Shown here piece after piece: positions 25,703 through 36,921 of a stretch of DNA of 64,000 nt (position 1 is its first letter; each line of letters starts with the position of its first letter). The notes beneath the pieces are model-generated. The model was not told the DNA's origin and ran no database searches. It was given only the letters and a program-made list of their open reading frames with translations. The translations under genes were made by a program, and so were the position numbers. The stretch is from Cyanobium sp. AMD-g. GTDB taxonomy: Bacteria > Cyanobacteriota > Cyanobacteriia > PCC-6307 > Cyanobiaceae. The stretch spans positions 558,001 through 622,000 of the forward strand of contig NZ_JAGQCW010000001.1 of NCBI RefSeq assembly GCF_024346395.1, written 5' to 3'.

Positions 25703-25764
25703 CCCTCGCTGCCGCGCCACACCGGTGCGGATGACTGGAATGGAGAAAACGGACGGAGGCAGTG

Positions 25765-26091
25765 ATGCCCCCAACAACCCGCCTTTCTCCCCCTAAAGCC
25801 ACGACTCACCCCCTTCGCAGGCGTCTCACCGCCGTGGTCTGCGCCACCTGCCTGACGGCCGTGGCGGCGCCCATGGTCCGCGCCCAGTCCGCCCTGCTCG
25901 AATCGGTGAAGCAGAACCCTGCCCTGGCCCAGAGCCTCTGCCAGCAGTTCCGCCAGCTGAACGCCCAGGGCGTCTCGGCCACCTCCAAGGCGTCGATTTC
26001 CAGCCTGGCCAGCAGCCGCGGCCTGAGCCCGATGGATGCGGAAGTGCTGGCCACCTATGTGATCGGCCTGCACTGCTCCACGGTGTTCTGA
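25765..26091 (+). CDS. Small secreted hypothetical protein
   Basis: A 108-residue precursor from ATG 25765 (GTG 25762 directly precedes it). The signal peptide spans about 1-40 (VVCATCLTAVAAPMVRAQS). The mature part of about 67 residues is helical, with SLCQQFRQLNAQGVSATSK and a C-terminal MDAEVLATYVIGLHCSTVF; the two Cys could form a disulfide. I recognise it only as a conserved cyanobacterial type without known function. Confidence 0.7.
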   Translation: MPPTTRLSPPKATTHPLRRRLTAVVCATCLTAVAAPMVRAQSALLESVKQNPALAQSLCQQFRQLNAQGVSATSKASISSLASSRGLSPMDAEVLATYVIGLHCSTVF

Positions 26092-26096
26092 TCCCC

Positions 26097-27701
26097 GTGG
26101 TCCAGGCCCGGGACGCCACCCTGCTGCTGGCGGATGGGGTGCGGCTTGTGAGCCGTGTGTGGCACCCCGACGGGCGGGGCCCCTGGCCGGTGCTGGTGAT
26201 GCGCCAGCCCTATGGCCGGGCGATCGCCTCCACCGTGACCTACGCCCATCCCAGCTGGTACGCCGGCCACGGGTTCCTGGTGGTGGTGCAGGACGTGCGC
26301 GGCCGTGGTGCGTCCGATGGCTGCTTCGCTGGCTTCGCCCATGAAGCTGCCGATGGGGCCGCCACGATCCGCTGGGCCCGGGCGCTGGCGGGCAGCAACG
26401 GCCGGGTGGGAACCTACGGCTTCTCCTACCAGGGCCTGAGCCAGCTGCTCAACAGCGCTGGCGACGACGACGCGGCCCTGCCGGACTGCCTGAGCCCGGC
26501 CATGTGCGGCCTCGACGAACGCCTGCACTGGGCCAGCGAAGGCGGCGCCCACTGGTGGGCCCTGGGGCTGGGCTGGGCTCTGCAGCTGGCGGCGGAAGGC
26601 TGCCGGCGCCGCGGCGACGGGGCCGGCTGGCGCCAGATCCGCCGCAGCCTGGAGCTGGGCCAGTTCACCGACGAAGGGCTGGGCCTGCTGGAGCGCCACG
26701 ACCCCGGCGGCATGGGCCTGGGCTGGCTGCGGCAGGATCCCAGCCGTGCGGAGGGCTGGACGGTGCACGCCGCGGCGCCGGCGCTGCTGCGGCGGCCGAT
26801 GCTGCTGATCGGCGGCTGGCACGACCCGCATCTGAACGGTGTTCTCGATCTCTGGAGCCGGGCCCGCGCCGCCGGCGGCCGCCCCGGCCTGGTGATCGGC
26901 GCCTGGAGCCACCTCGACTGGAACGGCGGCCTCGACAGGGAGCTGCTGGCCTTCTTCCAACGCCATCTGCAGGAGCCAGGGGCTGCCCCCAGCCCGCCGG
27001 CCGCCCCCGAGACCCCCGTCCGTCTGCAGTGCTGCGCCACCGGGGCCTGGCACAGCGCGGACGACCCCAGCGAGCCGCAGGGGGCGGCCCTGAGCTGGTC
27101 GCTGCACTCCGATGGCCTGGCGGCGATCCGCTGCGACGAAGGCCAACTGCGGCCGGAACCAACGGGAAGTGGCGTGGTGGTGCTGGTGCACGACCCCTGG
27201 CGGCCGGTGCCCGGCCGGGGCGGCCATCTCGGCCTGGTGCCAGGACCGGTGGAGCGCGCCGACCTGGACCGGCGCGCCGATGTGGCCTGCTTCAGCAGCG
27301 TCCCTCTGGAGCACGACCTCTGGCTGCTGGGGACCTTCCGCCTGCAGCTGCGGGTGAGCGCCGACCAGCCCAGCTTCGATCTCTGCGCGGCCTTCTCCGA
27401 GGTGAGCCCGGATGGGCGATCCGTGCGCCAGCTGAGCACCGGCGTGGCCCGCATCGGCCCCGGGACCATCGCCGGCGACGGGTTCAGCAGCCTGACCCTT
27501 CAACCCCTGGCCACCCTGGTGGCAGCCGGCCAGCGGCTGCGGTTGTCGGTGGCGGCGGCGGCCTGGCCCCTGATCGCCGTCAACGCCGGCGACGGCAGCC
27601 TGCCGGCGGGTGGTAGCAGCGCCGAGCACCGGGTGATCAGCCTGACGCTGGACCTGGATGGCAGCGGGCTGGGCCTGGAACCCCTGGTTCGGGCAAACTG
27701 A
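26097..27701 (+). CDS. CocE/NonD-family alpha/beta hydrolase (peptidase S15-like)
   Basis: A 534-residue protein from GTG 26097. VWHPDGRGPWPVLVMRQPYG and FLVVVQDVRGRGASDG are typical of the S15/CocE family; the nucleophile elbow is GTYGFSYQGLSQ (Ser in G-x-S-x-x-G). Candidate Asp and His of the triad lie in IGGWHDPHLNGVLD and IGAWSHLDWNG. A C-terminal jelly-roll region follows (about 310-534) with FDLCAAFSEVSPDG. The family hydrolyses acyl esters or X-Pro peptides; the substrate cannot be told from sequence. Confidence 0.88.
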   Translation: MVQARDATLLLADGVRLVSRVWHPDGRGPWPVLVMRQPYGRAIASTVTYAHPSWYAGHGFLVVVQDVRGRGASDGCFAGFAHEAADGAATIRWARALAGSNGRVGTYGFSYQGLSQLLNSAGDDDAALPDCLSPAMCGLDERLHWASEGGAHWWALGLGWALQLAAEGCRRRGDGAGWRQIRRSLELGQFTDEGLGLLERHDPGGMGLGWLRQDPSRAEGWTVHAAAPALLRRPMLLIGGWHDPHLNGVLDLWSRARAAGGRPGLVIGAWSHLDWNGGLDRELLAFFQRHLQEPGAAPSPPAAPETPVRLQCCATGAWHSADDPSEPQGAALSWSLHSDGLAAIRCDEGQLRPEPTGSGVVVLVHDPWRPVPGRGGHLGLVPGPVERADLDRRADVACFSSVPLEHDLWLLGTFRLQLRVSADQPSFDLCAAFSEVSPDGRSVRQLSTGVARIGPGTIAGDGFSSLTLQPLATLVAAGQRLRLSVAAAAWPLIAVNAGDGSLPAGGSSAEHRVISLTLDLDGSGLGLEPLVRAN

Positions 27702-27723
27702 GCCGATCCGAACCCCGTCGCCC

Positions 27724-28494
27724 ATGCCGCGCCCCCAACCGCGCCGAGCCCTGATCGGCCTGACGCTGCTCGTGAGCAGCCTGGCGGTGCTGGCGCCGCG
27801 GGGGGCGTGGGCCCAGGCCGTGCCGATTCCCACCAGCACCGGCCAGCCCAGCGCCGCCCTGAGCGAAGCCAAGGCCCGCACGGCCGCCGAGCGGATCCTG
27901 ACCACGATCCGCAACGGGGATGCCCAGGCGCGCTTCAACCAGTTCTCGCCAGCCCTGCAGCGCGTCAGCAGCCCCAGCATGGTGGCCGCCACGATGAGGA
28001 CCCAGCCCAAGCTGCTGCGCTGGGAGATCCGCAGCATCCAACCCGGCTACGACTCGAGCACGGTGGAGGCCACCCTGTTCACCAGCGCCGGGCAGCGCGA
28101 TCTGCTGATGGTGATCGATGCCGAAGGCCGCATCGACGGGTACCACTTCGACGTCACCGACCAGCCCGCCGAAAAGGTGGTGCGGGACTTCATCAGTGCC
28201 CTCTCGGCGGGTCACTTCATCTCCGCCAGCAGCTTCCTGTCGCCGGTGATGCAGGAGCAGATCCCCCAGGCCCAGCTGCAGCAGAAATGGCTCAACCTGC
28301 AGCGCATCACCGGTAACTTCGTGCGGGTGAAGCGCATCAACCGCGCCGAGAGCACCCCTGACATGCGGCTGGTGATCGTCAACACCGAGTTCAACCGTCT
28401 CACCGACAACCTGTTCGTGACGCTGGACGCCCAGAACCAGATCATCGGCGTGGATTTCCCCACCGATCCCGCCCCTCCCTCGCCGCCGCGCTGA
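27724..28494 (+). CDS. Secreted DUF3887-type protein
   Basis: A 256-residue precursor from ATG 27724 with a signal peptide (about 1-31, ending RGAWA). The mature part has two related halves: ILTTIRNGDAQARFNQFSPA and VVRDFISALSAGHFISASSF each begin a DUF3887-like alpha/beta fold that resembles the NTF2 shape, so it is likely a tandem-domain protein. No catalytic residues are evident. It lies between the hydrolase and glgB, all rightward. Confidence 0.72.
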   Translation: MPRPQPRRALIGLTLLVSSLAVLAPRGAWAQAVPIPTSTGQPSAALSEAKARTAAERILTTIRNGDAQARFNQFSPALQRVSSPSMVAATMRTQPKLLRWEIRSIQPGYDSSTVEATLFTSAGQRDLLMVIDAEGRIDGYHFDVTDQPAEKVVRDFISALSAGHFISASSFLSPVMQEQIPQAQLQQKWLNLQRITGNFVRVKRINRAESTPDMRLVIVNTEFNRLTDNLFVTLDAQNQIIGVDFPTDPAPPSPPR

Positions 28495-28527
28495 GCCGGC
28501 GCGCCCACCGACGTAAGCTCCCGGCGC

Positions 28528-30840
28528 ATGCCCGCCCCATCTTCCATGGCCCTGTCCAGCCTCGAATGGATGGTCGATGATGCCCATCGGCTGGCGGAAT
28601 GTCGCCACGACCATCCCTTCTCCGTGCTCGGACCCCAGCCCCTGGACGGTGGCGGCTGGGTGGTGCGGGCCTGGATGCCGGACGCCCATGCGGTGGAGCT
28701 GCTGCTCGGGGGCGAGCGGCTGGCCATGGCCAACCCCCACCATCCCTGGATCTTCGAAACCCGCCTCGAGGCCGACCCCGGCTGTGGCTACCGCCTGCAC
28801 GTGCAACGGGGCGGCATCGAGCACGAGCAGCACGACCCCTGGGCCTTCCGCCATGAGTGGATGGGGGAGCTGGACCGGCACCTGTTCGCCGAGGGCAACC
28901 ACCACCACGTCTGGCGGCGCATGGGGGCCCACGTCGTCGAACGGGACGGCATCGCCGGGGTGCAGTTCTGTCTGTGGGCGCCCAATGCCCGCAGCGTGGC
29001 CCTGCTGGGCCATTTCAACGGCTGGGATGGCCGCCATCACCCGATGCAGCAGCGGCTCGGGGGCGCCTGGGAACTGTTCATCCCCGGGCTGGGCGTCGGC
29101 GAGACCTACAAATACGAGGTAAGGGCCCAGAACGGCCACTGCTACCAGAAGGCCGACCCCTACGGCTTCCGCCATGAGATCCGGCCGAACACCGGCTCGA
29201 TCGTGGCCCAGCTGGGCACCTACGACTGGAACGACAGCGCCTGGATCGAGGAGCGGGATGGCCGCGATCCCCTGCCCCAGCCGATCGCGGTGTACGAGAT
29301 GCACCTGGGCAGCTGGATGCATGCCGCCGCCGACCAGCCCTTCATCGAAGCCGACGGCAGCGCCCGGCCGCCGGTGCCTGCCGCCGACATGAAACCGGGG
29401 GCCCGGCTGATGACCTACCCGGAACTGGCCGACAGGGTGATCCCCTACGTGAAGGAGCGCGGCTTCACCCACATCGAGCTGATGCCGATTTCCGAGCATC
29501 CCTTCGACGGCTCCTGGGGGTATCAGGTGACGGGCTGGTACGCCCCCACCAGCCGCTTCGGCAGCCCGGACGAGTTCCGCGCCTTCGTCGACCGCTGCCA
29601 CGCCGAGGGCCTCGGCGTGATCCTCGACTGGGTGCCCGGCCACTTCCCCAAGGACAGCCACGGCCTGGCCTTCTTCGATGGCGCCCACCTCTACGAGCAT
29701 GCCGACCCCCGCATCGGCGAGCACAAGGAGTGGGGCACCCTCATCTTCAATTACAGCCGCAACGAGGTGCGCAACTTCCTCGTCGCCAACCTCATCTACT
29801 GGTTCGAGGAGTTTCACATTGATGGCATCCGGGTGGATGCGGTGGCTTCGATGCTCTACCGCGACTACCTGCGCCCGGATGGCGAATGGCTGCCCAACGA
29901 GAACGGAGGCCGCGAGAATCTGGAAGCGGTGCGCTTCCTGCAGCAGGCCAACCACGTGCTGTTCCAGCACTTCCCCGGCGCCCTGTCGATCGCCGAGGAA
30001 TCCACCACCTGGCCGATGGTGACCCAGCCCACCGACATGGGCGGCCTGGGATTCAACCTCAAGTGGAACATGGGCTGGATGCACGACATGCTCGATTACT
30101 TCGAGCTGGATCCCTGGTTCCGCCAGTTCCACCAGAACCACGTCACCTTCTCGATCTGGTACGCCTTCACCGAAAACTTCATGCTGGCCCTGAGCCACGA
30201 TGAAGTGGTGCATGGCAAGAGCAACCTGCTGCACAAGATGCCGGGGGACGACTGGCAGAAGTTCGCCAATGTGCGCGCCCTGCTGGCCTACATGTGGACC
30301 CACCCGGGCAAGAAAACGATCTTCATGGGCATGGAGTTCGGCCAGCGGGCCGAATGGAACGTCTGGGGAGATCTGCAGTGGGAGCTGCTGCAGTACGAAG
30401 CCCACAAGGGCCTGCTCAACCTGGTGGATGACCTCAACGTCTTCTACAAATCCGAGCCGGCGCTGTGGGGCGACGACTTCGATCAGTACGGCTTCCAGTG
30501 GATCGACTGCAACGACAACCGCCACTCGGTGATCAGCTTCATGCGCCGCGACAGCGGCAGCGGCAGCTGGGTGGTGGTGGTGGCCAACTTCACCCCCCAG
30601 AGCCATTCCCACTACCGCGTGGGTGTGCCGCTGGAGGGCTTCTACGCCGAGGTGTTCAACACCGACAGCAGCCGCTACGGCGGCAGCAACCTCGGCAACC
30701 TGGGCGGCCGTTTCACCGATGCCTGGGCCATCCACGATTACCAGAACTCGCTCGAGCTGTGTCTGCCACCCCTGAGCGTGGTGGTGTTCCGCCTGGACGA
30801 GTCCCGCAGCCTGCAGCGTCCGGCCATCAGCGAGGGCTGA
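28528..30840 (+). CDS. glgB: 1,4-alpha-glucan branching enzyme
   Basis: A 770-residue GH13 enzyme. An N-terminal CBM48 module (about 130-220: [20 protein letters not shown]) precedes the TIM barrel. Catalytic residues by motif: nucleophile Asp437 in [15 protein letters not shown], acid/base Glu490 in [11 protein letters not shown], with [10 protein letters not shown] and [11 protein letters not shown] as the other conserved regions; the 53-residue spacing of Asp and Glu equals that in E. coli GlgB. It makes alpha-1,6 branches in glycogen. The start is ATG 28528; ATG 28546 is a possible alternative. Confidence 0.97.
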   Translation: MPAPSSMALSSLEWMVDDAHRLAECRHDHPFSVLGPQPLDGGGWVVRAWMPDAHAVELLLGGERLAMANPHHPWIFETRLEADPGCGYRLHVQRGGIEHEQHDPWAFRHEWMGELDRHLFAEGNHHHVWRRMGAHVVERDGIAGVQFCLWAPNARSVALLGHFNGWDGRHHPMQQRLGGAWELFIPGLGVGETYKYEVRAQNGHCYQKADPYGFRHEIRPNTGSIVAQLGTYDWNDSAWIEERDGRDPLPQPIAVYEMHLGSWMHAAADQPFIEADGSARPPVPAADMKPGARLMTYPELADRVIPYVKERGFTHIELMPISEHPFDGSWGYQVTGWYAPTSRFGSPDEFRAFVDRCHAEGLGVILDWVPGHFPKDSHGLAFFDGAHLYEHADPRIGEHKEWGTLIFNYSRNEVRNFLVANLIYWFEEFHIDGIRVDAVASMLYRDYLRPDGEWLPNENGGRENLEAVRFLQQANHVLFQHFPGALSIAEESTTWPMVTQPTDMGGLGFNLKWNMGWMHDMLDYFELDPWFRQFHQNHVTFSIWYAFTENFMLALSHDEVVHGKSNLLHKMPGDDWQKFANVRALLAYMWTHPGKKTIFMGMEFGQRAEWNVWGDLQWELLQYEAHKGLLNLVDDLNVFYKSEPALWGDDFDQYGFQWIDCNDNRHSVISFMRRDSGSGSWVVVVANFTPQSHSHYRVGVPLEGFYAEVFNTDSSRYGGSNLGNLGGRFTDAWAIHDYQNSLELCLPPLSVVVFRLDESRSLQRPAISEG

Positions 30841-30929
30841 GTTGGGCCCCATGCCACGACTGGTGACAGGAGCGGCCGGAGGTCGGGGGTGCTCGGTTAG
30901 GTTTCGCCGTTGACCTTCCGACCGGCGCA

Positions 30930-31988
30930 ATGACTGAATCCGCCCCCCTGCTGCTGCGCGCCGCCCGAGGTGAGCAGGTGGAGCGGCCACCGGTCTGGAT
31001 GATGCGCCAGGCGGGCCGCTACATGAAGGTCTACCGCGACCTGCGCGACCGCCATCCCGGCTTCCGCGAACGCTCCGAGAACCCCGATCTCTCCTACGAG
31101 ATCTCGATGCAGCCGTTCCACGCCTTCCGTCCCGACGGCGTGATCCTGTTCTCCGACATCCTCACGCCCCTGCCGGGCATGGGCATCGACTTCGACATCA
31201 TCGAGAGCAAGGGGCCGATCATCGAGCCCGCCATCCGCAGCCAGGCCCAGGTGGACGCGCTGCGGCCCCTGGATCCGGCCGAAGCGCTGCCCTTCGTGGG
31301 TGAAGTACTGAAGCGGCTGCGGGCCGACGTGGGCAACCAGGCGGCGGTGCTCGGCTTCGTGGGCGCCCCCTGGACCCTGGCCGCCTACGCAGTGGAGGGC
31401 AAGAGCTCCAAGACCTATTCGGTGATCAAGGCGATGGCCTTCCAGGAGCCCGCCCTGCTGCACCAGCTGCTGGGCCACCTGGCCGATCAGATCGCCACCT
31501 ACGTGCGCTACCAGATCGACAGCGGCGCCCAGGTGGTGCAGCTGTTCGATTCCTGGGCGGGCCAGCTGAGCCCGATCGACTACGACGTGTTCGCCGCCCC
31601 GTACCAGAAGCGGGTGATCGACCAGGTGAAGGCCACCCACCCCGACACCCCCCTGATCCTCTACATCTCCGGCAGCGCCGGTGTGCTGGAGCGCATGGCC
31701 ACCACGGGGGTGGATTTCATCTCGCTCGACTGGACCGTGGACATGGCCGATGGCTGTGCCCGCCTGCCCCAGCACCTGGGCGTGCAGGGCAACGTGGATC
31801 CCGGCCTGCTGTTCGGCACGCCTGAGGCGATCCGGGCGCGGATCCTCGACACGGTGCGCAAGGCCCGCGGCCGCCGCCACATCCTCAACCTGGGCCACGG
31901 CATCCTGCCCGGCACCCCGGAAGACAACGCCCGCGTCTTCTTCGAGACCGGCAAGGCCGTGAATGAGCTGCTGGGGGCCGCTGTTTGA
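30930..31988 (+). CDS. hemE: Uroporphyrinogen decarboxylase
   Basis: A 352-residue enzyme with the signature [20 protein letters not shown] near the N terminus, [18 protein letters not shown] with the catalytic Asp, and [20 protein letters not shown]. It decarboxylates uroporphyrinogen III to coproporphyrinogen III for heme and chlorophyll. The stop overlaps the next start (TTGA), so the following SDR gene is probably cotranslated. Confidence 0.97.
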   Translation: MTESAPLLLRAARGEQVERPPVWMMRQAGRYMKVYRDLRDRHPGFRERSENPDLSYEISMQPFHAFRPDGVILFSDILTPLPGMGIDFDIIESKGPIIEPAIRSQAQVDALRPLDPAEALPFVGEVLKRLRADVGNQAAVLGFVGAPWTLAAYAVEGKSSKTYSVIKAMAFQEPALLHQLLGHLADQIATYVRYQIDSGAQVVQLFDSWAGQLSPIDYDVFAAPYQKRVIDQVKATHPDTPLILYISGSAGVLERMATTGVDFISLDWTVDMADGCARLPQHLGVQGNVDPGLLFGTPEAIRARILDTVRKARGRRHILNLGHGILPGTPEDNARVFFETGKAVNELLGAAV

Positions 31989-33016
31989 GCGCCGCCACTT
32001 CCGGGCCCCAGCGGATCCTGATCACCGGCGCCAGCGGTTGCGTCGGCCAGTACATCGCCGACAACCTTCTGGCCAACAGCGACGCCCAGCTGCTGCTGCT
32101 GCTGCGGGATCCGTCCAAGCTCAGTGCCGTGCCCGCCGATCACCCGCGCATCACCCTGCTGGTGGGTGACCTGCGCGAGCTGGGCCCCCACGCTGAAGCG
32201 ATCGCCAGCGCCGACCGGATCATCCACACGGCCACCGCCTGGGGCGACCCGGAGCGGGCCCAGGCGGTGAATGTGGTGGCCGTGAAGGAACTGCTGCGGC
32301 TCACCGATCCGGAGCGGCTGCAGCAGGTGATCTACTTCTCCACCGCCAGCATCCTCGACCGGCAGCTGCAGCTGCTGCCGGAGGCGATGGCCTACGGCAC
32401 CGAGTACATCCAGACCAAGGCCACCTGCCTGCAGGACCTGGAGCGCCATCCCCTGGCGCCGAGGATCGTGGCGGTGTTCCCGACGCTGGTGTTCGGCGGC
32501 TCGGTGGGCACGGCCGATTCCCACCCCACCAGCTATCTCACGGCCGGGCTGAAGGAGGCCTTCGGCTGGCTGTGGCTGGCCCGCTGGCTGCGCACCGACG
32601 CCAGCTTCCACTTCATCCACGCCGCCGACATCGCCACGGTCTGCGCCCACCTGGCCACCACCCCCCATGGGCCCAACCCGGAGCCGGGCCAGGGGCCGGT
32701 GCGGCGGCTGGTGCTGGGCCAGGCGCCGGTCACGATCAACGGCGCCGTGGCGTCCCTGTGCCGCTGGCGGCGGGTGTGGGTGCCGCCGGTGGGGATCGAT
32801 CTGCGCGGCTGGCTGATCGAGGGGCTGATCAAGCTGCTGCGCATCGAGGTGAACGCCTGGGACCGCTTCTCGATCCAGCAGCGCCACTTCGTGCACCAGC
32901 CGGTGAGCCCGCCCGAGCGCTTCGGACTGGTGAGCTTCGCCCCCAACCTCGACGCGGTGCTGGAGACGGCGGGGGTGCCGCACCGGGGCCGGCTCGGGCC
33001 AGGGCGCCAGCCCTGA
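31985..33016 (+). CDS. NAD-dependent epimerase/dehydratase-family protein (SDR)
   Basis: A 343-residue extended SDR. The nucleotide-binding motif is [24 protein letters not shown] and [10 protein letters not shown] follow, and the catalytic Tyr-x3-Lys is in [10 protein letters not shown]. It uses TTG 31985, overlapping the hemE stop. Cyanobacterial relatives sit beside hemE, but the substrate is unknown; a sugar-nucleotide or lipid-linked substrate is possible. Confidence 0.85.
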   Translation: MSAATSGPQRILITGASGCVGQYIADNLLANSDAQLLLLLRDPSKLSAVPADHPRITLLVGDLRELGPHAEAIASADRIIHTATAWGDPERAQAVNVVAVKELLRLTDPERLQQVIYFSTASILDRQLQLLPEAMAYGTEYIQTKATCLQDLERHPLAPRIVAVFPTLVFGGSVGTADSHPTSYLTAGLKEAFGWLWLARWLRTDASFHFIHAADIATVCAHLATTPHGPNPEPGQGPVRRLVLGQAPVTINGAVASLCRWRRVWVPPVGIDLRGWLIEGLIKLLRIEVNAWDRFSIQQRHFVHQPVSPPERFGLVSFAPNLDAVLETAGVPHRGRLGPGRQP

Positions 33017-33102
33017 ACCGCCAGCTGCGGCGACCAATTGTTGCGAATGTGTCGGAGGGCCCCACGGCAAGGCGGCCGTTGCCTAATTTGATCCGGTTGC
33101 AA

Positions 33103-33125
33103 GTGCCATCAGGCACCTTCTTTTG
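33103..33125 (+). terminator. Weak terminator between SDR gene and petJ
   Basis: GTGCC (33103-33107), loop ATCA, GGCAC (33112-33116), then CTTCTTTT. The stem is short (five pairs, extendable with a bulge) and the T-run is interrupted, so it may only attenuate read-through into petJ. Confidence 0.4.
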
Positions 33126-33134
33126 CACCCTCCC

Positions 33135-33476
33135 ATGCGTCGTCTTCTTTCCCTGTTCGCTCTCTGCCTGGCGCTGGTGCTGGGTGCCGCCCCGAGCTTC
33201 GCCGCCGATGCGGCCCATGGCGGCCAGATCTTCTCCGCCAACTGCGCCGCCTGCCACATGGGTGGCGGCAACGTGGTGAACGCCGAGCGCACCCTCAAGG
33301 CCGATGCCCTGGCCTCTTACCTGGCCAACTACGACGCCGACCACGAGGCCGCCATCGCCTACCAGGTCACCAACGGCAAGAACGCCATGCCCGCCTTCGG
33401 CGGCAAGCTCAGCGAAGGCGACATCGCCGACGTGGCTGCCTACGTCGAGGACATGGCCTCCAAAGGCTGGGCCTGA
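33135..33476 (+). CDS. petJ: Cytochrome c6
   Basis: A 113-residue precursor from ATG 33135; the upstream TTG in frame is unlikely. The signal peptide (1-24) ends PSFAAD. The mature protein of about 89 residues begins [20 protein letters not shown] with heme motif CAACH; the distal Met ligand is in [11 protein letters not shown]; the C-terminal helix reads [17 protein letters not shown]. It carries electrons from cytochrome b6f to photosystem I or oxidase in the thylakoid lumen. A strong terminator follows. Confidence 0.96.
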   Translation: MRRLLSLFALCLALVLGAAPSFAADAAHGGQIFSANCAACHMGGGNVVNAERTLKADALASYLANYDADHEAAIAYQVTNGKNAMPAFGGKLSEGDIADVAAYVEDMASKGWA

Positions 33477-33521
33477 TCCCCGCCCCGCTGGTCCACACCG
33501 ACCGGCTCCTTACGCTGCAAC

Positions 33522-33547
33522 GCCCCGGCCCAGCCGGGGCTTTTTTT
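33522..33547 (+). terminator. Rho-independent terminator after petJ
   Basis: GCCCCGGC (33522-33529), loop CCA, GCCGGGGC (33533-33540): a perfect eight-pair GC stem followed by seven T (33541-33547). Confidence 0.9.
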
Positions 33548-33562
33548 GTGGCCGCCCAGGAC

Positions 33563-33766
33563 TCAGAGCTCGGCCCGGCAGGCGGCCAGCACCGCCAGGT
33601 ACAGGTCCTCGGGAACGTCGCGGATGTCGTACTCGGAGGGCAGCATGCCGTGGACGTGGCGGTGCACGACCCGCCAGCAGTCGCGCTCCGGTTCAAAGGC
33701 GCCACCGAGGGAGAGGGATTCGGCGGCCAGGGCGGCCACCAGGGCTTGGTCCGCGGCAGAGGGCAT
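33563..33766 (-). CDS. Small conserved hypothetical protein
   Basis: A 67-residue protein if started at ATG 33766, which gives a compact acidic helical protein containing FEPERDCWRVVHRHVHGMLP and YDIRDVPEDLYLAVLAAC. Longer starts upstream would overlap the divergent gene. No domain is recognised, but the composition is that of a real gene and its order beside petJ and clpB fits picocyanobacterial genomes. Confidence 0.6.
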   Translation of the reverse strand: MPSAADQALVAALAAESLSLGGAFEPERDCWRVVHRHVHGMLPSEYDIRDVPEDLYLAVLAACRAEL

Positions 33767-33794
33767 GGGTGACGAACGGGCTGGAGAAGCGAGA

Positions 33795-34169
33795 ATGGGG
33801 ATCAGCCGCGACCCCATCATGGCGATCCGCCCCTCCGCCGAGCTGCTGGCGGGCCTGCTGGCCGGATGGATTCCGCTGGCCTTACCCCTGGCCGTGGTGC
33901 CTGCCCTGGCCCAGGCGGTGTCGCCCAACCAACCGCTGGCGATCGAGGCCAGCCCGGGGCTGCCGCCGCCGGCCTGCCAATTGGTGGTGCCCAGGAGCGA
34001 GGCGGTGCTGCAGCCCCTGCGGATCCATCCGGCCCAGGTGGCCCAGAAGAACAGTTTTGGCTGCCTGTCGGCGGCGGATGCCCGCTACGGCCCCGACGGC
34101 TGCCCCAGGCAGCTGTGCGGCCAGAAGGACGGCTACCAGGTGCCCCTGCCGCCGCTCAACGGGCGGTAG
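33795..34169 (+). CDS. Secreted Cys-containing hypothetical protein
   Basis: A 124-residue precursor from ATG 33795 with GGAGAAG upstream (ATG 33819 also possible). The signal peptide (about 1-40) ends PALAQA. The mature part has four Cys: one in PPACQLVVPRSE, one in NSFGCLSAADARYGPDG, and two in CPRQLC, likely paired as disulfides. No family function is known to me. Confidence 0.65.
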   Translation: MGISRDPIMAIRPSAELLAGLLAGWIPLALPLAVVPALAQAVSPNQPLAIEASPGLPPPACQLVVPRSEAVLQPLRIHPAQVAQKNSFGCLSAADARYGPDGCPRQLCGQKDGYQVPLPPLNGR

Positions 34170-34259
34170 GCCTCCCCCGGCGGTTCGGTCCTCCCACTCG
34201 GCCAATTCCGACGCCATTCATACGGTTGCTGCATTGCCAGCCCCAGGGAGAGTCCAGCC

Positions 34260-36890
34260 ATGCATCCCACCGCCGAACTGTTCACCGAGAAGGCCTGGGG
34301 CGCCGTCGTCGCCTCCCAGCAGCTGGCCCAGCAGAAGCGCCAGCAGCAGATGGAGAGCGAGCACCTGTTCGCCGCCCTGCTGGCCCAGCAGGACCTGGCC
34401 AGCCGGATCCTGGAGAAGGCCGGCGTGGATCTGGGGGTGCTGAACCAGAAGCTGGAGGCCTTCATCGCCGCCCAGCCCAGCCTGGCCGCCGCCCCCGACA
34501 ACGTCTATCTGGGCAAGGGGCTGAATGCGGTGCTGGATCGGGCCGATGGGCTCAAGAAGGACTTCGACGACAGCTTCATCGCCGTGGAGCACCTGGTGCT
34601 GGCCCTGGCCGGCGATGAGCGCTGCGGCCGTCAGCTGCTCTCGCAGGCGGGCGCCGATGGGGCCAGGATCAAGGAGGCCGTTCAGGCCGTGCGAGGCAGC
34701 CAGAGAGTGACCGACCAGAACCCGGAGGGCACCTATGAGTCGCTCGAGAAATACGGCCGCGACCTGACCGCCGCCGCCCGCGACGGCAAGCTCGATCCGG
34801 TGATCGGCCGCGACGAGGAGATCCGCCGCACCGTGCAGATCCTGTCTCGGCGCACCAAGAACAACCCGGTGCTGATCGGTGAACCCGGCGTCGGCAAAAC
34901 GGCGATCGTGGAGGGGCTGGCCCAGCGGATCGTCAATGGCGATGTGCCCACGGCGCTGCAGAACCGCCAGCTGATCGCCCTCGACATGGGCGCCCTGATC
35001 GCCGGCGCCAAGTACCGCGGCGAGTTCGAGGAGCGGCTCAAGGCCGTGCTCAAGGAGGTCACCTCCAGCGAGGGGCAGATCGTGCTGTTCATCGACGAGA
35101 TCCACACCGTGGTGGGGGCCGGCGCCACCGGCGGTGCCATGGACGCCAGCAACCTGCTCAAACCGATGCTGGCCCGCGGTGAACTGCGCTGCATCGGCGC
35201 CACCACCCTCGATGAGCACCGCCAGCACATCGAGAAGGATCCGGCCCTGGAGCGCCGCTTCCAGCAGGTGTTCGTCGACCAGCCGACGGTGGAGGACACG
35301 ATCTCGATCCTGCGCGGCCTGAAGGAGCGCTACGAGGTGCACCACGGCGTGCGCATCGCCGACAACGCCCTGGTGGCGGCGGCGGTGCTCAGCAGCCGCT
35401 ACATCGCCGATCGCTTCCTGCCCGACAAGGCCATCGACCTGATGGACGAATCGGCGGCGCGCCTGAAGATGGAGATCACCTCCAAGCCGGAGGAGATCGA
35501 CGAGCTCGACCGCCGCATCCTGCAGCTGGAGATGGAGAAGCTGTCGCTGGGGCGTGAATCGGATCCGGCCAGCCGTGACCGGCTCGAGAAGCTCGAAAAG
35601 GAACTGGCCGACCTGGGCGAGCAGCAGAGCAGCCTCAATGCCCAGTGGCAGAAGGAGAAGGGCTCGATCGATGAACTCTCCGCCCTGAAAGAAGAGATCG
35701 AGCAGGTGCAGCTGCAGGTGGAGCAGGCCAAGCGCCAGTACGACCTCAACAAGGCCGCCGAACTGGAGTACGGCACCCTGGCGGGGCTGAACAAGAAACT
35801 GGCCGCCCGCACCGAGGAGCTCAGCGCCCATGCCGGCGAGAAGAACCTGCTGCGCGAAGAAGTCACCGAGGACGACATCGCCGAGGTGATCGCCAAGTGG
35901 ACGGGGATTCCGGTCAGCAAGCTGGTGCAGTCGGAGATGGAGAAGCTGCTGCATCTCGAGGACGAGCTGCACACCCGGGTGATCGGCCAGGACCAGGCCG
36001 TGACGGCGGTGGCCGATGCCATCCAGCGCTCCCGGGCCGGCCTGTCGGACCCCAACCGCCCGATCGCCAGCTTCCTGTTCCTCGGCCCCACCGGCGTGGG
36101 CAAGACCGAGCTCTCCAAGGCCCTGGCCTCGCAGCTGTTCGACAGCGAGGAGGCGATGGTGCGCATCGACATGAGCGAGTACATGGAGAAGCACGCCGTG
36201 TCCCGGCTGATCGGAGCGCCTCCTGGGTATGTGGGCTACGAGGAGGGCGGCCAGCTCACCGAAGCGGTGCGGCGCCGGCCGTATGCGGTGATCCTGTTCG
36301 ACGAAGTGGAGAAGGCCCACCCCGATGTGTTCAACGTGATGCTGCAGATCCTCGATGACGGCCGCGTCACCGATGGCCAGGGCCGCACGGTGGATTTCAC
36401 CAACACGGTGCTGATTCTGACCAGCAACATCGGCAGCGCCTCGATCCTCGATCTGGCCGGCGATCCGGCCCGCTACGGCGAGATGGAGAAGCGGGTGAAT
36501 GAGGCGCTGCGGGGCCACTTCCGCCCCGAATTCCTCAACCGCCTCGATGAATCGATCATCTTCCGCAGCCTGCGGGAGGATGAACTGCGCCAGATCGTGG
36601 CCCTGCAGGTGCAGCGGCTGACGCGGCGCCTCGAGGAGCGCAAGCTGGCCCTGAAGGTGAACAGCGACGCCCTCGACTGGCTGGCCGCCGTCGGTTACGA
36701 CCCGGTGTACGGCGCCCGGCCGCTGAAGCGGGCGATCCAGCGGGAACTGGAGACGCCGATCGCCAAGGCGATCCTGGCGGGCACCTTCCCGGCCGGCAGC
36801 ACGATCGCGGTGGATGTGGAGGTGGAGCGGCTGCGCTTCCGCCAGGCCGAACCGGCCGAGATCCAGGCGGTGGCGCCGGCGCTGGTGTGA
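34260..36890 (+). CDS. clpB: ATP-dependent disaggregase ClpB
   Basis: An 876-residue Hsp100 protein. The N domain (1-145) starts [23 protein letters not shown]1 has Walker [12 protein letters not shown] (207-) and Walker [12 protein letters not shown]; the coiled-coil middle domain spans about 405-520; NBD2 has Walker [15 protein letters not shown] (609-) and [12 protein letters not shown]. The middle domain and the absence of a ClpP-binding loop separate it from ClpC. It works with DnaK to dissolve aggregates after heat stress. It stands alone between hypothetical genes. Confidence 0.97.
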   Translation: MHPTAELFTEKAWGAVVASQQLAQQKRQQQMESEHLFAALLAQQDLASRILEKAGVDLGVLNQKLEAFIAAQPSLAAAPDNVYLGKGLNAVLDRADGLKKDFDDSFIAVEHLVLALAGDERCGRQLLSQAGADGARIKEAVQAVRGSQRVTDQNPEGTYESLEKYGRDLTAAARDGKLDPVIGRDEEIRRTVQILSRRTKNNPVLIGEPGVGKTAIVEGLAQRIVNGDVPTALQNRQLIALDMGALIAGAKYRGEFEERLKAVLKEVTSSEGQIVLFIDEIHTVVGAGATGGAMDASNLLKPMLARGELRCIGATTLDEHRQHIEKDPALERRFQQVFVDQPTVEDTISILRGLKERYEVHHGVRIADNALVAAAVLSSRYIADRFLPDKAIDLMDESAARLKMEITSKPEEIDELDRRILQLEMEKLSLGRESDPASRDRLEKLEKELADLGEQQSSLNAQWQKEKGSIDELSALKEEIEQVQLQVEQAKRQYDLNKAAELEYGTLAGLNKKLAARTEELSAHAGEKNLLREEVTEDDIAEVIAKWTGIPVSKLVQSEMEKLLHLEDELHTRVIGQDQAVTAVADAIQRSRAGLSDPNRPIASFLFLGPTGVGKTELSKALASQLFDSEEAMVRIDMSEYMEKHAVSRLIGAPPGYVGYEEGGQLTEAVRRRPYAVILFDEVEKAHPDVFNVMLQILDDGRVTDGQGRTVDFTNTVLILTSNIGSASILDLAGDPARYGEMEKRVNEALRGHFRPEFLNRLDESIIFRSLREDELRQIVALQVQRLTRRLEERKLALKVNSDALDWLAAVGYDPVYGARPLKRAIQRELETPIAKAILAGTFPAGSTIAVDVEVERLRFRQAEPAEIQAVAPALV

Positions 36891-36921
36891 TCCCTGCGCC
36901 GGCGTGGGACGGATCAGCCCG

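Noticed and set aside
27637-30990. A 1117-codon minus-strand open frame opposite glgB
   Set aside because: No recognisable domain, and every GlgB catalytic motif is on the plus strand.
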